Shown here: positions 25,322 through 34,327 of the stretch, piece by piece
How the letters are laid out: each line of letters begins with the position of its first letter
How positions within the stretch are numbered: the first letter of the stretch is position 1
From: Brotaphodocola faecis
Lineage (GTDB): Bacteria > Bacillota > Clostridia > Lachnospirales > Lachnospiraceae
Assembly (NCBI RefSeq): GCF_040096075.1
Contig: NZ_JBBMFJ010000011.1
Location: 23,687-87,686, forward strand
DNA length: 64,000 nt
Reading direction: 5' to 3'
The notes under the pieces: generated by a model
Databases searched by the model: none
What the model saw: the letters and a program-made list of their open reading frames with translations, nothing else
Told to the model about the DNA's origin: nothing
Translations under genes and position numbers: made by a program

Positions 25322-26248
25322 ATGACCAGTAAAGAATTATTATACGTAAAAACAGTTGCAGATGAGAAAAATATATCCAGGGCAGCCAAAAAACTATTTA
25401 TTGCCCAGCCATCTCTCAGCCAGTCTATTCAGCGGATTGAGGATTCCGTTGGCATGCCTCTTTTTAACCGCACGGCAGGTGGCCTTACGCTCACCTTTGC
25501 CGGAGAACGCTATTACCATATGGCAGTTCAGGTGTTAAAGATTTATCAGGATTTTGAACTGGAGGTCAGCGACATCAACAATCTGAAAACCGGCAAGATT
25601 CATCTCGGCACCACCAACCATCTTGGTACCCTGGCTCTGTCCAAAATTCTCCCGAGATTCTGTGATGTCTGCTCCAACATTGAGCTCACGATCTCCGAAG
25701 AAAACTCTTCCAGACTGGAACAGATGCTCATGTCAGGAGAACTGGATTTTGCCATTATGCACACACCGGCCGACCTTCGGACACAGCCACAGTTCAATTT
25801 TGATATCATGCGCCGTGATCCGTTTGTGATTGCCCTTGCGCCAGATCACCCGCTGATTGATCAGGCTGTACGCAAGGAAGGATACCCCTATCCGGTGCTG
25901 GATGTGAAAATGCTAAAAAACGAAACATTCCTGATGCTTCACAAATCACAGCGTATCCGCCAGATTACCGATGAGGTGCTTGGACGTGCAGGCATCCTGC
26001 GTCCAAAGATTTCACTGACGCTTCGCAATTTTGAAACTGCCCAGTTGCTTGCTGCCCAAGGTCTTGGCGTTACCTTTGTTCCACTGGAATACTCACAGAT
26101 CACATCCGAGGAATACCACCCTGCGCTCCTGTCCATCGACAATCAGTATCAGGCTTACTGGGATATGTGTATCACATCCTTAAAAGACGGTTTTCTGTCA
26201 AAAGCAGACCAGCTCTTCATCCGCATCGCAAAGGAAGAGCTGGCCTGA
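25322..26248 (+). CDS. LysR-family regulator next to azlCD
   Basis: 308 residues with the LysR helix-turn-helix at the N-terminus (NISRAAKKLFIAQPSLSQSI) and a two-lobed effector domain (TTNHLGTLALSKILPRFCDV). Start set at ATG 25322 because GAAGGACATAAG precedes it; a start 27 bases upstream has no such site. Divergent from azlC, so probably its regulator in response to an amino acid. Convergent with the M42 peptidase gene, 25 bases away. Confidence 0.9.
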   Translation: MTSKELLYVKTVADEKNISRAAKKLFIAQPSLSQSIQRIEDSVGMPLFNRTAGGLTLTFAGERYYHMAVQVLKIYQDFELEVSDINNLKTGKIHLGTTNHLGTLALSKILPRFCDVCSNIELTISEENSSRLEQMLMSGELDFAIMHTPADLRTQPQFNFDIMRRDPFVIALAPDHPLIDQAVRKEGYPYPVLDVKMLKNETFLMLHKSQRIRQITDEVLGRAGILRPKISLTLRNFETAQLLAAQGLGVTFVPLEYSQITSEEYHPALLSIDNQYQAYWDMCITSLKDGFLSKADQLFIRIAKEELA

Positions 26249-26273
26249 ACAGGTCTTTTATTCAGTTTCGTTA

Positions 26274-27365
26274 TTACAGCACATCCTGGCGCATGATATG
26301 GCGGATGCGCTCCTCGTTTAATCCGCGGATGACCTCAACTGCCATGTTAATGGTAGATTCGATGTCTTCCTTCGCGCAGAAATTGTAATGGGTGTGCACA
26401 TAGCGGGACGGAATGCCCAGTACCAGAACCGGAACCGCCTGATGGGTCAGATGAATCTTGCCTGCATTGGTGCTGCCGCCGCGTCTTACCGCATCCTGGC
26501 ATTTGATGTCGTACTTGTCTGCAATCTCGTGGGCATAAGCCATAAACGCGTCATTGGCCACATAGCTGTTGTCCATATGGCGGATCTGCACGCCCTTCTT
26601 CATGCAGCCCTGGGCCACACCAGTGCGGTAATAGAAATCGTCTGCCGGGGATCCTTCAAATACGATAGCCAGATCCGGTTTTACCTGCTGGGCGGTTACG
26701 GTAGCGCCGCGCATACCGACTTCCTCCTGGGAAGCAAACGCGCCGACTACATCAACTGCCAGGCTGTCGGTCTCCTTCATCAGGGCTTTCATAGTCTCAA
26801 TGATGCAGACACAGCCAAGGCGGTTGTCGAAAGCCTTGCCGGAGCAGATGCCGTGCTTCTCATCATAGGAGAAGGTTACATCCGGCATGATCGGATCACC
26901 GATATGGATGCCGTAATCCTCTTCTACTTCTTCTCTGCTGCTGGCTCCCACGTCTACCTTTAACTCCTCGATGGTCAGGGAATTGTCTGCTTTCTGGGCT
27001 GCCGTCAGGAAATGTACCGGCTTGGAGGTGATGATGCCTTTGATCTTCTCCCCTTTGCTGTTGCGTACAATCACGCTATGGGCCGGAAGGCTGGTCATAT
27101 GGAAGCCGCCCAAAGTGATGATGCTTAACAGGCCGTTGTCCTCCACATTCTGTACCATAAAGCCGCACTCATCGGTGTGGGCATCCAGCATGAATACCGG
27201 GCGGTTTCCCTTTGCGTCCGGCATGGTAGCATACACATTGTACATTGCATCATTTCTTAAATTCAGTCCCTCACAGTGCTTCTGTACTGCCTTTACAACC
27301 TCCTCCTCAAAGCCGCTCGGGCCAAAGGCATTGGTCAAATCCTCAATTGTCTTTAAATCTGCCAT
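26274..27365 (-). CDS. M42-family metallo-aminopeptidase
   Basis: 363-residue cytoplasmic aminopeptidase of the PepA/YsdC/FrvX type that forms large assemblies and degrades imported peptides. Metal and catalytic residues appear in order: the AHTDECGF motif near residue 66, FDNRLGC near 178, QEEVGMRGA near 212, EGSPADD near 234 and the C-terminal HTHYN near 325. It follows the M55 gene by 16 bases in the same transcript. Confidence 0.92.
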   Translation of the reverse strand: MADLKTIEDLTNAFGPSGFEEEVVKAVQKHCEGLNLRNDAMYNVYATMPDAKGNRPVFMLDAHTDECGFMVQNVEDNGLLSIITLGGFHMTSLPAHSVIVRNSKGEKIKGIITSKPVHFLTAAQKADNSLTIEELKVDVGASSREEVEEDYGIHIGDPIMPDVTFSYDEKHGICSGKAFDNRLGCVCIIETMKALMKETDSLAVDVVGAFASQEEVGMRGATVTAQQVKPDLAIVFEGSPADDFYYRTGVAQGCMKKGVQIRHMDNSYVANDAFMAYAHEIADKYDIKCQDAVRRGGSTNAGKIHLTHQAVPVLVLGIPSRYVHTHYNFCAKEDIESTINMAVEVIRGLNEERIRHIMRQDVL

Positions 27366-27381
27366 TTCTCATTTTCTCCCT

Positions 27382-28194
27382 TTAATATACTACAAATGAA
27401 TGCGCCGTCACGATGTCCATCCAGTTTTTGCTGGTCAGACGGTTGGTGCGCGCGTCTACGGCTTCCATGCCCGGATAGAAGGACATCTGGTAAGCCTTCT
27501 TTAAATCCTTGTAGTTCACCTCATAGGTAAACTGCTCCGGAAGTGCGATCTTACATGCTGCAAGCTTTGCCTTTACATCACCGGAAAGCACCTCAGTAAC
27601 AGCGGCTTTCAGATCCGCAATCACTGTCTTCGGAGATACGTTCCAGGCGCTTCCGCCCACACCCTTCTTGGATGCCACCGTCGTGATCTGCGGAACCAGT
27701 TCCTTTGAAAGTTCACAGATCCTCTCATCACCAGATAAGAACAACACCGGCACGCCGTACATGGCTGCCGTGTAGGTGTTCAGCATAAACTCGCTCATGC
27801 GCTTTCCATTCAGCTCAATGAAGTTGCTGGCACCCGTAGACGTATGGCTGAGGGGGCTGCCCGGATCACCGGCCGGCGCATGGTAGCCCACATAAAATAC
27901 TGCATCGTAAGTTTCATCCAGACCGTACATCATATTGATCGGGTGTCCACTCTTTCCGCGGATCAGGGTAACGTGCTCCGGCATAGCCATGACATCGATG
28001 TTGGTGGCATCCCCATGTCCATCCTTCACCACGATTTCGTCCACGCCTGCAGCCAGAGCTGCCTCGCAGACGGCAACAACCTCATCCGTCATCTGCTTTG
28101 CGTATTTCTGGTAAGCCGGTTCGTCTTTGTGGGTTTCATAATTGAGGGTTGTTCCGGCACAGCCTTCAATATCCGCACTGATAAACAGTTTCAT
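27382..28194 (-). CDS. dppA: M55 D-aminopeptidase (DppA type)
   Basis: 270 residues. DppA releases N-terminal D-amino acids, for example D-Ala. The zinc and catalytic motifs are present: SADIEGCAGTT at residues 6-16, KDGHGDATNIDV near 58, and GYHAPAGDPGSPLSHT near 103. In B. subtilis dppA heads the dpp transport operon; here it follows the dpp ATPase gene, behind a strong hairpin. Together with the M42 gene it forms the intracellular end of peptide uptake. Confidence 0.92.
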   Translation of the reverse strand: MKLFISADIEGCAGTTLNYETHKDEPAYQKYAKQMTDEVVAVCEAALAAGVDEIVVKDGHGDATNIDVMAMPEHVTLIRGKSGHPINMMYGLDETYDAVFYVGYHAPAGDPGSPLSHTSTGASNFIELNGKRMSEFMLNTYTAAMYGVPVLFLSGDERICELSKELVPQITTVASKKGVGGSAWNVSPKTVIADLKAAVTEVLSGDVKAKLAACKIALPEQFTYEVNYKDLKKAYQMSFYPGMEAVDARTNRLTSKNWMDIVTAHSFVVY

Positions 28195-28244
28195 TGTTCG
28201 TGCCTCTCTTTTTATGAATTTTTATTGCATCTTTTTCTCAAAAG

Positions 28245-28290
28245 GCAAAAAAGGAGCCGGTTCATGGCACTTCGTCATGAAACCGGCTCC
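28245..28290 (-). terminator. Terminator after the dpp transport genes
   Basis: Minus-strand stem GGAGCCGGTT-T-CATG / CATG-AACCGGCTCC with one bulge, then TTTTTTGCC. It separates dppF from the M55 and M42 peptidase genes, which therefore depend on readthrough or an unseen promoter. Confidence 0.88.
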
Positions 28291-28319
28291 TATGCCATGC
28301 AATTGCTATTTTGATTTGA

Positions 28320-29342
28320 TTACTGATGCGTAACTGCGTTCTCTGCAGCCTTTGCGTTCTTCTTCGCTTCCTCGGTATCGTACAGATGGCAGTATACGAA
28401 ATGATCGTCACCTACCTGGTACTTCTGCGGAGCCTCGGTTTTGCACCGCTCCATGCATTTCGGACAGCGGGTGTGGAATTTACAGCCAGTCGGCGGATTC
28501 AGTGCGGAAGGAATGTTACCCTCCAGAATGATCCGCTCCTTCTTTGCCTTCGGGTCCGGAATCGGAACTGCGGAAAGAAGTGCCTGGGTGTACGGGTGCA
28601 GCGGGTTCTGGTACAGGCTGTACTTGTCACCCTCCTCCACGAAGTTGCCCAGATACATAACGCCGACACGATCGCTGATGTGCTCCACAACGCTTAAATC
28701 GTGGGCTACGAAGATGTAGGTCAGGTTCATGTCGCGCTTTAACTGGTTCATCAGGTTTAACACCTGGGACTGGATAGAAACATCCAGTGCGGATACCGGC
28801 TCATCGGCAATGATGAGCTGCGGCTGCACCGCCAGGGCTCTCGCGATGCCGACACGCTGACGCTGGCCGCCGGAGAACTCATGGGGGTAACGGTTTGCAT
28901 GATAATCATCCAGTCCGACACGGCGCAAGAGCTCTACAACCTTTTTATCGGTTTCCTCACGGGTCTTGGTCAGGCCGTGAATGATGAGCGGCTCTGCCAC
29001 GATATCGCGGACAGACATACGCGGGTTTAAGGATGCATACGGATCCTGGAAAACCATCTGGACTTTCTTGCGGATCGGGCGCATCTGCTTTGGTGTGTAT
29101 TTGGAGATTTCCTCTCCGTCCAAAACGATGGAGCCCTCTGTCGGCTCAATCAGCTTACAGATACTTTTACCAAGGGTAGACTTTCCGCATCCGGACTCTC
29201 CTACAATTCCGAATACCTCACCGCGTCTTACCTCGAAGTCGACGTTATCGACTGCTTTTACATAGGACGGCTCTTTTCCCAGACCGCCTTTTACCGGGTA
29301 ATACTGCTTGAGTCCCCGGACAACTAATAAATTGTCTGCCAT
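28320..29342 (-). CDS. dppF: Oligopeptide/dipeptide ABC transporter ATPase (DppF type)
   Basis: 340 residues with Walker A GESGCGKST near 49, signature SGGQRQRVGIARAL near 155, Walker B LIIADEPVSALD, and the oligopeptide-specific C-terminal domain with the CKFHTRCPKC Fe-S-type cysteine cluster near 292. Its start shares one base with the stop of the preceding ATPase gene. Powers import of peptides. Confidence 0.94.
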   Translation of the reverse strand: MADNLLVVRGLKQYYPVKGGLGKEPSYVKAVDNVDFEVRRGEVFGIVGESGCGKSTLGKSICKLIEPTEGSIVLDGEEISKYTPKQMRPIRKKVQMVFQDPYASLNPRMSVRDIVAEPLIIHGLTKTREETDKKVVELLRRVGLDDYHANRYPHEFSGGQRQRVGIARALAVQPQLIIADEPVSALDVSIQSQVLNLMNQLKRDMNLTYIFVAHDLSVVEHISDRVGVMYLGNFVEEGDKYSLYQNPLHPYTQALLSAVPIPDPKAKKERIILEGNIPSALNPPTGCKFHTRCPKCMERCKTEAPQKYQVGDDHFVYCHLYDTEEAKKNAKAAENAVTHQ

Positions 29343-30367
29343 CAGTCCTTACCCCCTTCTTTCACACAGCGCCAGCAGCGGCTCTGGTGTCCGTTTCCGA
29401 GATCCGTGAATCCCGGTTCTTCCTCGCGGCAGCGGTCAAAGGCATACTTGCAGCGCGGCGCGAATTTACAGCCCTTCGGCATGTATTTCGGGTTCGGCAC
29501 GTTGCCCGGAATGGATTCCAGTTCATCCACGTGCTCGCCCAGCTTCGGGATGGAATTTAACAGGCCCTCCGTGTACGGATGGGACGGGTTATCGAAAATG
29601 TCGTAAACAGAACCTTTCTCAACCACGCGGCCGCAGTACATAACAACAACCTGGTCACACACCTCTGCCACCACGCCGAGGTCATGGGTGATAAAGAGAA
29701 TGGAGGTTCCGATCTCTTTCTTTAACTTGTTCATCAGGTCCAGAATCTGCGCCTGAATGGTTACATCCAGTGCCGTGGTCGGCTCATCCGCGATTAGGAT
29801 CTCCGGATTGCATACCAGAGCCATGGCAATCATGACACGCTGGCGCTGGCCGCCTGAAAGCTGGAACGGATACTCCTTCATCATCTTCTCCACCCGGGGA
29901 AGGCCGGTCATGCGGAGCATCTCAATGGCTTTCTCTTCTGCTTCCTTCTTGCTGACCTTCTGATGCATGAGAATGGCTTCCATGATCTGGTCACCAATCT
30001 TCATAACCGGGTTTAAGCTGGTCATCGGCTCCTGGAAGATCATGGAAATCTTGCTGCCGCGGAGCTTTCTGCGCTCCTCATTGCTGATGTGTACGATATC
30101 TTTTCCGTCCAGAAGAATCTGTCCTTCTTCGATTTTACCGGTGGTTCCCATCAGCAGACCCATCACGGACAGAGCCGTTACGCTCTTTCCGCTGCCGGAC
30201 TCTCCTACGATACCGAGAGTGGAACCCTCTTTTAATTCAATATCAACACCATCCACCGACTTGACAATGCCGCTGTCCATGTGGAACCAGGTGTGCATGT
30301 TTTTGATTTCGAGAATATTTTTGCCGGAGGCATCTTTCGTTGTCTCCACTTTGATTGTTTCACTCAT
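29342..30367 (-). CDS. dppD: Oligopeptide/dipeptide ABC transporter ATPase (DppD type)
   Basis: 341 residues. Walker A GESGSGKSV near 55, signature LSGGQRQRVMIAMAL near 162, Walker B LIADEPTTALD, and the C-terminal oligopeptide domain with CKFAPRCKYA. It pairs with DppF as the two ATPases of the importer; 14 bases separate it from dppC. Confidence 0.94.
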   Translation of the reverse strand: MSETIKVETTKDASGKNILEIKNMHTWFHMDSGIVKSVDGVDIELKEGSTLGIVGESGSGKSVTALSVMGLLMGTTGKIEEGQILLDGKDIVHISNEERRKLRGSKISMIFQEPMTSLNPVMKIGDQIMEAILMHQKVSKKEAEEKAIEMLRMTGLPRVEKMMKEYPFQLSGGQRQRVMIAMALVCNPEILIADEPTTALDVTIQAQILDLMNKLKKEIGTSILFITHDLGVVAEVCDQVVVMYCGRVVEKGSVYDIFDNPSHPYTEGLLNSIPKLGEHVDELESIPGNVPNPKYMPKGCKFAPRCKYAFDRCREEEPGFTDLGNGHQSRCWRCVKEGGKD

Positions 30368-30381
30368 GTGCCTGCACCTCC

Positions 30382-31281
30382 TTAATCAGTCAGTTTCGGA
30401 TCCAGAGCATCTCTGAGACCGTCGCCCAGCAGGTTGAAGCTGAGTACGGTTAAGAAGATTGCAAGACCCGGGAACAGGGTGATGTGCCAGCTGTTCATCA
30501 TGTAAGTACGTCCGTTGCTTAAAAGCAGGCCCCACTCCGGTGTCGGCGGCTGGGCGCCCATGCCTAAGAAGCTTAAGGAAGAAGCAGTCAGAATGGAAGA
30601 TCCGATGGACATACTGTACTGAACGATGATGTCCGGGATCGCGCTCGGCAGGATGTGGTAGAACAGGATTCTCTTATCATCCGCGCCGATGTTCTTTGCT
30701 GCCTGCACGAATACGCTGTTCTTGGTAGCCAGCGTGTTGCCTCGTACCAGGCGGGCGAATTTCGGAATGTTGAACACTGCTACCGCAATGATAACATTGG
30801 TCATGCCGCTGCCTAAAATAGCTACGATTGCGATCGCCAGGATAATGCCCGGGAACGCAAACAGCGCATCACAGATACGCATGATCACAGCATCGATCAT
30901 ACCACCATAATAACCGCCCAGAAGCCCCAGAAAGGAACCGATCACGGCTGCGATGCTGACGGAAAACAGGCCGACACTTAAGGAAATACCAGTACCACAG
31001 ATAATACGGGAGAACAGATCTCTTCCGAACTCATCGGTTCCAAACCAGTGCGCGCCAGTCGGTGCCTGCATGATCGCGTTGTAATCATAATCATTGATTC
31101 CGTAAGGAGCAATGAACTTTGCGGTAAAGGAAAGTACTACTAAAAACAGAATGAAAACCAGAGCCACAATGGCGGTTTTCTGTTTCTTAAACTTGCGGAC
31201 AAACTCAGAAAGTGGAGTACTGATGTCCGTTTTTTCGTTCAGGGTCTCTTCGGCCTGATTTACTTTTTTCTCTTTTGCCAT
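30382..31281 (-). CDS. dppC: Oligopeptide/dipeptide ABC permease (DppC type)
   Basis: 299 residues: a cytoplasmic N-terminal extension, the OppC-type first helix (TAIVALVFILFLVVLSFTAK), the conserved HWFGTDEFGRDLFSRI block near 88, then the permease domain with the EAA-like loop (ARLVRGNTLATKNSVFVQAA). Forms the pore with DppB. Confidence 0.94.
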   Translation of the reverse strand: MAKEKKVNQAEETLNEKTDISTPLSEFVRKFKKQKTAIVALVFILFLVVLSFTAKFIAPYGINDYDYNAIMQAPTGAHWFGTDEFGRDLFSRIICGTGISLSVGLFSVSIAAVIGSFLGLLGGYYGGMIDAVIMRICDALFAFPGIILAIAIVAILGSGMTNVIIAVAVFNIPKFARLVRGNTLATKNSVFVQAAKNIGADDKRILFYHILPSAIPDIIVQYSMSIGSSILTASSLSFLGMGAQPPTPEWGLLLSNGRTYMMNSWHITLFPGLAIFLTVLSFNLLGDGLRDALDPKLTD

Positions 31282-31298
31282 CTCAAACTCCTCCTTTC

Positions 31299-32219
31299 TT
31301 AGTCAAGCTGGATTTCCGGATTGAGTACGGCATAGAGCACATCTACAATCAGGTTAATCACAACGAAATGTAATGAAAAGATCAGGATCAGGGACTGGAT
31401 TGCCGGGTAGTCACGATAGTTTACAGACTCAACCAGCAAAGAACCCAGACCCGGGAACGCGAATACGGACTCGGTTACTACAGAACCACCAAGCAGGAAA
31501 CCAAACTGCAGGCCGACTACGGTAACCACGGAGATCATCGCGTTTCGGAACGCATGCTTCCATACAACCACGCGCTCTCTTAAGCCCTTTGCGCGGGCAG
31601 TACGAATGTAGTCATCTTTTAATACTTCTATAATAGAGGATCTGGTAAAACGGGCAATGATGGCCGCGATACTGGATCCCAGTGCAATCGAAGGTAACAC
31701 GAGACTCTTCAGTGAATCCGCGCCCGTGGTCGGGAACCATTTCAGATTCACGGAAAATACCATGATCAGCATAAAGCCCACCCAGAAGGAAGGAAGCGAT
31801 ATGCCGGACACCGCCAGTGTCATTCCTGTGTAATCCTGCCAACGGCTTCTGTGTCTTCCGGACCATACGCCGAGAAGCACACCCACGATGGTACTCCATG
31901 TGAGGGCCAGCAGAGTCAGTTTTGCCGTATTGGCATAGCGGTTGGAAACCTCCACCGCAACCGGACGTTTGGTCCGGAGAGATGTACCAAGGTCACCCTT
32001 CAGCAGACCTGTTACATATGTAATGTACTGTTCGTGGATCGGTTTATCCAGTCCCAGTTCTTCTCTTACTACCTGAACATCTTCGATGGTTGCCTGCGGA
32101 CCTGCTACCAGACGGGCCGGGTCACCGGGAATCAGCCGGACGAAGAAAAATACGAATGTTACCACGATAATCAGGGTAGGTATCACTCCAATGATTCTTT
32201 TACCTATGTACCTTAACAT
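31299..32219 (-). CDS. dppB: Oligopeptide/dipeptide ABC permease (DppB type)
   Basis: 306 residues with N-terminal helix, the FVRLIPGDPARLVAG motif near 27, six predicted membrane segments and the EAA loop (RTARAKGLRERVVVWKHAFR). First permease gene after the binding protein; a strong hairpin lies in the 152-base gap before it. Confidence 0.94.
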   Translation of the reverse strand: MLRYIGKRIIGVIPTLIIVVTFVFFFVRLIPGDPARLVAGPQATIEDVQVVREELGLDKPIHEQYITYVTGLLKGDLGTSLRTKRPVAVEVSNRYANTAKLTLLALTWSTIVGVLLGVWSGRHRSRWQDYTGMTLAVSGISLPSFWVGFMLIMVFSVNLKWFPTTGADSLKSLVLPSIALGSSIAAIIARFTRSSIIEVLKDDYIRTARAKGLRERVVVWKHAFRNAMISVVTVVGLQFGFLLGGSVVTESVFAFPGLGSLLVESVNYRDYPAIQSLILIFSLHFVVINLIVDVLYAVLNPEIQLD

Positions 32220-32289
32220 ACACTCAACACCTTTCGTTCTTTTTGGGGAGTACCCCCTGGGTTAATAGGTTTCTTTTTATCTGAAAAGG

Positions 32290-32318
32290 GGTCTGGCGGA
32301 TCAGAATTCCGCCAGACC
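32290..32318 (-). terminator. Hairpin between binding-protein gene and dppB
   Basis: Perfect 11-bp stem GGTCTGGCGGA / TCCGCCAGACC with a 7-base loop, followed by CCTTTTC. Probably a partial terminator or mRNA 3'-end stabiliser that raises binding-protein expression above the permease. Confidence 0.75.
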
Positions 32319-32371
32319 ACCTGTTTTGCAGTATTTCATTCTGTCAGATCTGTTTCTTATCTAAATATGGA

Positions 32372-34054
32372 TTACTTTGCCAGCTTAGCGTTTCTTAAGT
32401 TCAGGCAGTTATCCGGGAACAGCTTTGCGTCTACCATCTTTGCGGAGCTGGCCCAGGTGTTGTTGTCGTTTGCCAGACATACCAGCGGGCTCTCCTCCCA
32501 GATGATATCCTGAGCTTTTGCGTAAGCCTCTGCTCTCTTGGAATCATCTGCGGTAGATAATGCGTCTTTCAAGAGCTGGTCAACCTCTTCGTTCTCATAG
32601 TAGCAGATATTGTAGCTTGCCGGCGGCTCAGATTCGATCGCCATCAGTGGACGGATACCCCAGTCCGCATCACCGGTAGATGGGGACCAGCCGATCACAT
32701 ACATATCAACCTCTGCCTCAGAGCCAGGAACATCCACATCCTGGATCTTCTGGTTTACCACCGCGCTCTCAAGAGCGTTGATCTGAACATCGATGCCAAC
32801 CTGAGCCAGCTGCTGCTGTAAGAACTCACACTGCTTTAAGTTTGCGGTAGTAGAAGCACACATGATGCTGGTCTTGAAGCCATCCGGGTAACCAGCCTCA
32901 GCCAGTAAGGATTTTGCCTTCTCGATGTCGTATGCGTATACATCGTTGCCTTTGTAGTACTGAACTGCCGGTCCGATGATGGAGGTTGCCGGAGTTGCCA
33001 CACCGTTCTTAACAACTGCGCAGTAAGCATCCTTGTTGATCGCATAGTTGATGGCCTGACGAACTCTTACATCGTTGAACGGTGCCTTCTGGTTGTTCAT
33101 CATCAGGTAACGTACTACGATACCCTCTTCCTGACCAACAGATACGTTGCTGTCGCCGCGAAGAGTCTCAATGCTCTCGGTCGGAACCGGCCAGATGAAC
33201 TGAGCATCGCCGGACTGCAGCATAGCAACACGGGTTGCGTTCTCAGATACCGGCTTGAAGGTAATGGTCTTGAAGCCTGCGTCCGGATCTACTAAAGCGG
33301 TGCCGCCGCAGATGTCTGCGTCATAGCCCCACCAGTCTTTGTTTAAAGCGATGGTAGCGTGCTCACCTGCTACCCACTCTACGAAGGTGTACTGACCGGT
33401 ACCAACCGGGTTCTTTGCACACTCTTCATTGCCCTTTGCAATAACTGCCGGGCTCATAACAACACAGGCCGGATGTGCCAGGGTCGGAATAAATGCGCCA
33501 AACGGATTTTCCAGAGTTACTTTTACGGTGTAATCGTCAACGATCTCTGTCTCTTTTAAGACATTGCACAGTAAGGTAGTTCTCTTTAAGCCAAGGTTCT
33601 TGTCACCCCAGCGGTCGAAGTTGGCCTTTGCTGCCTCTGCGTTCCACGGAGTTCCATCGGAGAACTGGATACCCTCTCTTAAGTGGATGGTGAACTCGGT
33701 AGCGTCGTCGTTGGCCTCGTAGTCGGTTGCCAGCATCGGGATGATCTTCATGTTGTCATCGAAACCGAACAGACCGTCCATCATCAGTCTCTGAATACCG
33801 CCGGATAAGGTATCGCTGGTATCCATCGGATCCATGGTGGTAAAGTCTACCAGCATTGCTGCGGTAATGTCAGTATCCTGGGATACGGACTCGCCCGAAG
33901 CCAGCTCTACAGCTGCGGTAGTCTCTGCGGCTGCCTGGGTATCACCGGAAGCTGCTGCAGTGGTCTCAGAAGAACCAGAACCGCCGCATGCGGTCAGTGC
34001 GCCCATAGCTGCAGTAAGGAGCACAGCCAGAAGCTTTGTTTTTGTCTTCTTCAT
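32372..34054 (-). CDS. dppE: Peptide ABC transporter substrate-binding lipoprotein
   Basis: 560-residue SBP family 5 protein. Lipoprotein signal MKKTKTKLLAVLLTAAMGAL followed by the lipobox Cys in TACGG, an Ala/Thr/Ser-rich linker, and the solute-binding fold with LREGIQFSDGTPWNAEAAKA near 125. Start set at ATG 34054 because AAGGAGGAATATTT precedes it. First gene of the dpp operon. The ligand (dipeptide, oligopeptide or other) cannot be fixed from sequence; neighbours favour peptides containing D-residues. Confidence 0.93.
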   Translation of the reverse strand: MKKTKTKLLAVLLTAAMGALTACGGSGSSETTAAASGDTQAAAETTAAVELASGESVSQDTDITAAMLVDFTTMDPMDTSDTLSGGIQRLMMDGLFGFDDNMKIIPMLATDYEANDDATEFTIHLREGIQFSDGTPWNAEAAKANFDRWGDKNLGLKRTTLLCNVLKETEIVDDYTVKVTLENPFGAFIPTLAHPACVVMSPAVIAKGNEECAKNPVGTGQYTFVEWVAGEHATIALNKDWWGYDADICGGTALVDPDAGFKTITFKPVSENATRVAMLQSGDAQFIWPVPTESIETLRGDSNVSVGQEEGIVVRYLMMNNQKAPFNDVRVRQAINYAINKDAYCAVVKNGVATPATSIIGPAVQYYKGNDVYAYDIEKAKSLLAEAGYPDGFKTSIMCASTTANLKQCEFLQQQLAQVGIDVQINALESAVVNQKIQDVDVPGSEAEVDMYVIGWSPSTGDADWGIRPLMAIESEPPASYNICYYENEEVDQLLKDALSTADDSKRAEAYAKAQDIIWEESPLVCLANDNNTWASSAKMVDAKLFPDNCLNLRNAKLAK

Positions 34055-34095
34055 AAATATTCCTCCTTTTCTTTCAGGGGTCTTTACACGTTCTT

Positions 34096-34130
34096 TACGC
34101 TCCATGTATATAAAAAAAGCATGGAGCATA
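34096..34130 (-). promoter_or_regulatory. Leader hairpin before the binding-protein gene
   Basis: Stem TATGCTCCATG / CATGGAGCGTA (one wobble-type mismatch) around a T/A-rich loop, inside the leader about 40 bases ahead of the start codon. No U-run follows on the minus strand, so it is not a terminator; it may stabilise the mRNA or be a protein target. Confidence 0.5.
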
Positions 34131-34167
34131 CGTTTCCCTTCCGTGTATGCGCCCTTGCATGGTTCCC

Positions 34168-34197
34168 ATTTTACACTTTACCACATTACAATGTCAA
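34168..34197 (-). promoter_or_regulatory. Promoter of the dpp operon
   Basis: Minus strand TTGACA at 34197-34192, 18-base spacer, TAAAAT at 34173-34168. Leader of roughly 110 bases. Confidence 0.7.
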
Positions 34198-34256
34198 ATA
34201 AAAAATACCTTTTTTCGATAAATATTTGCACTTCTTTATTTTATAAATAGTTTAGG

Positions 34257-34285
34257 TTGTTTTCGCGCTATTTTTATTCTATAAT
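34257..34285 (+). promoter_or_regulatory. Promoter of the degenerate EBP-type regulator
   Basis: TTGTTT, 17-base spacer, TATAAT, about 40 bases before the chosen start. It is back to back with the dpp promoter, 60 bases away, which suits regulation of dpp by this protein. Confidence 0.65.
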
Positions 34286-34327
34286 GAACCTAATAAAATG
34301 TATTTCCCTGTTATGAAAGGAGAACCC

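Noticed and set aside
34055..34327. Sigma-54 promoter or T-box between dpp and the EBP-type regulator
   Set aside because: No GG-N10-GC -24/-12 element and no T-box core; two sigma-A promoters explain the region.
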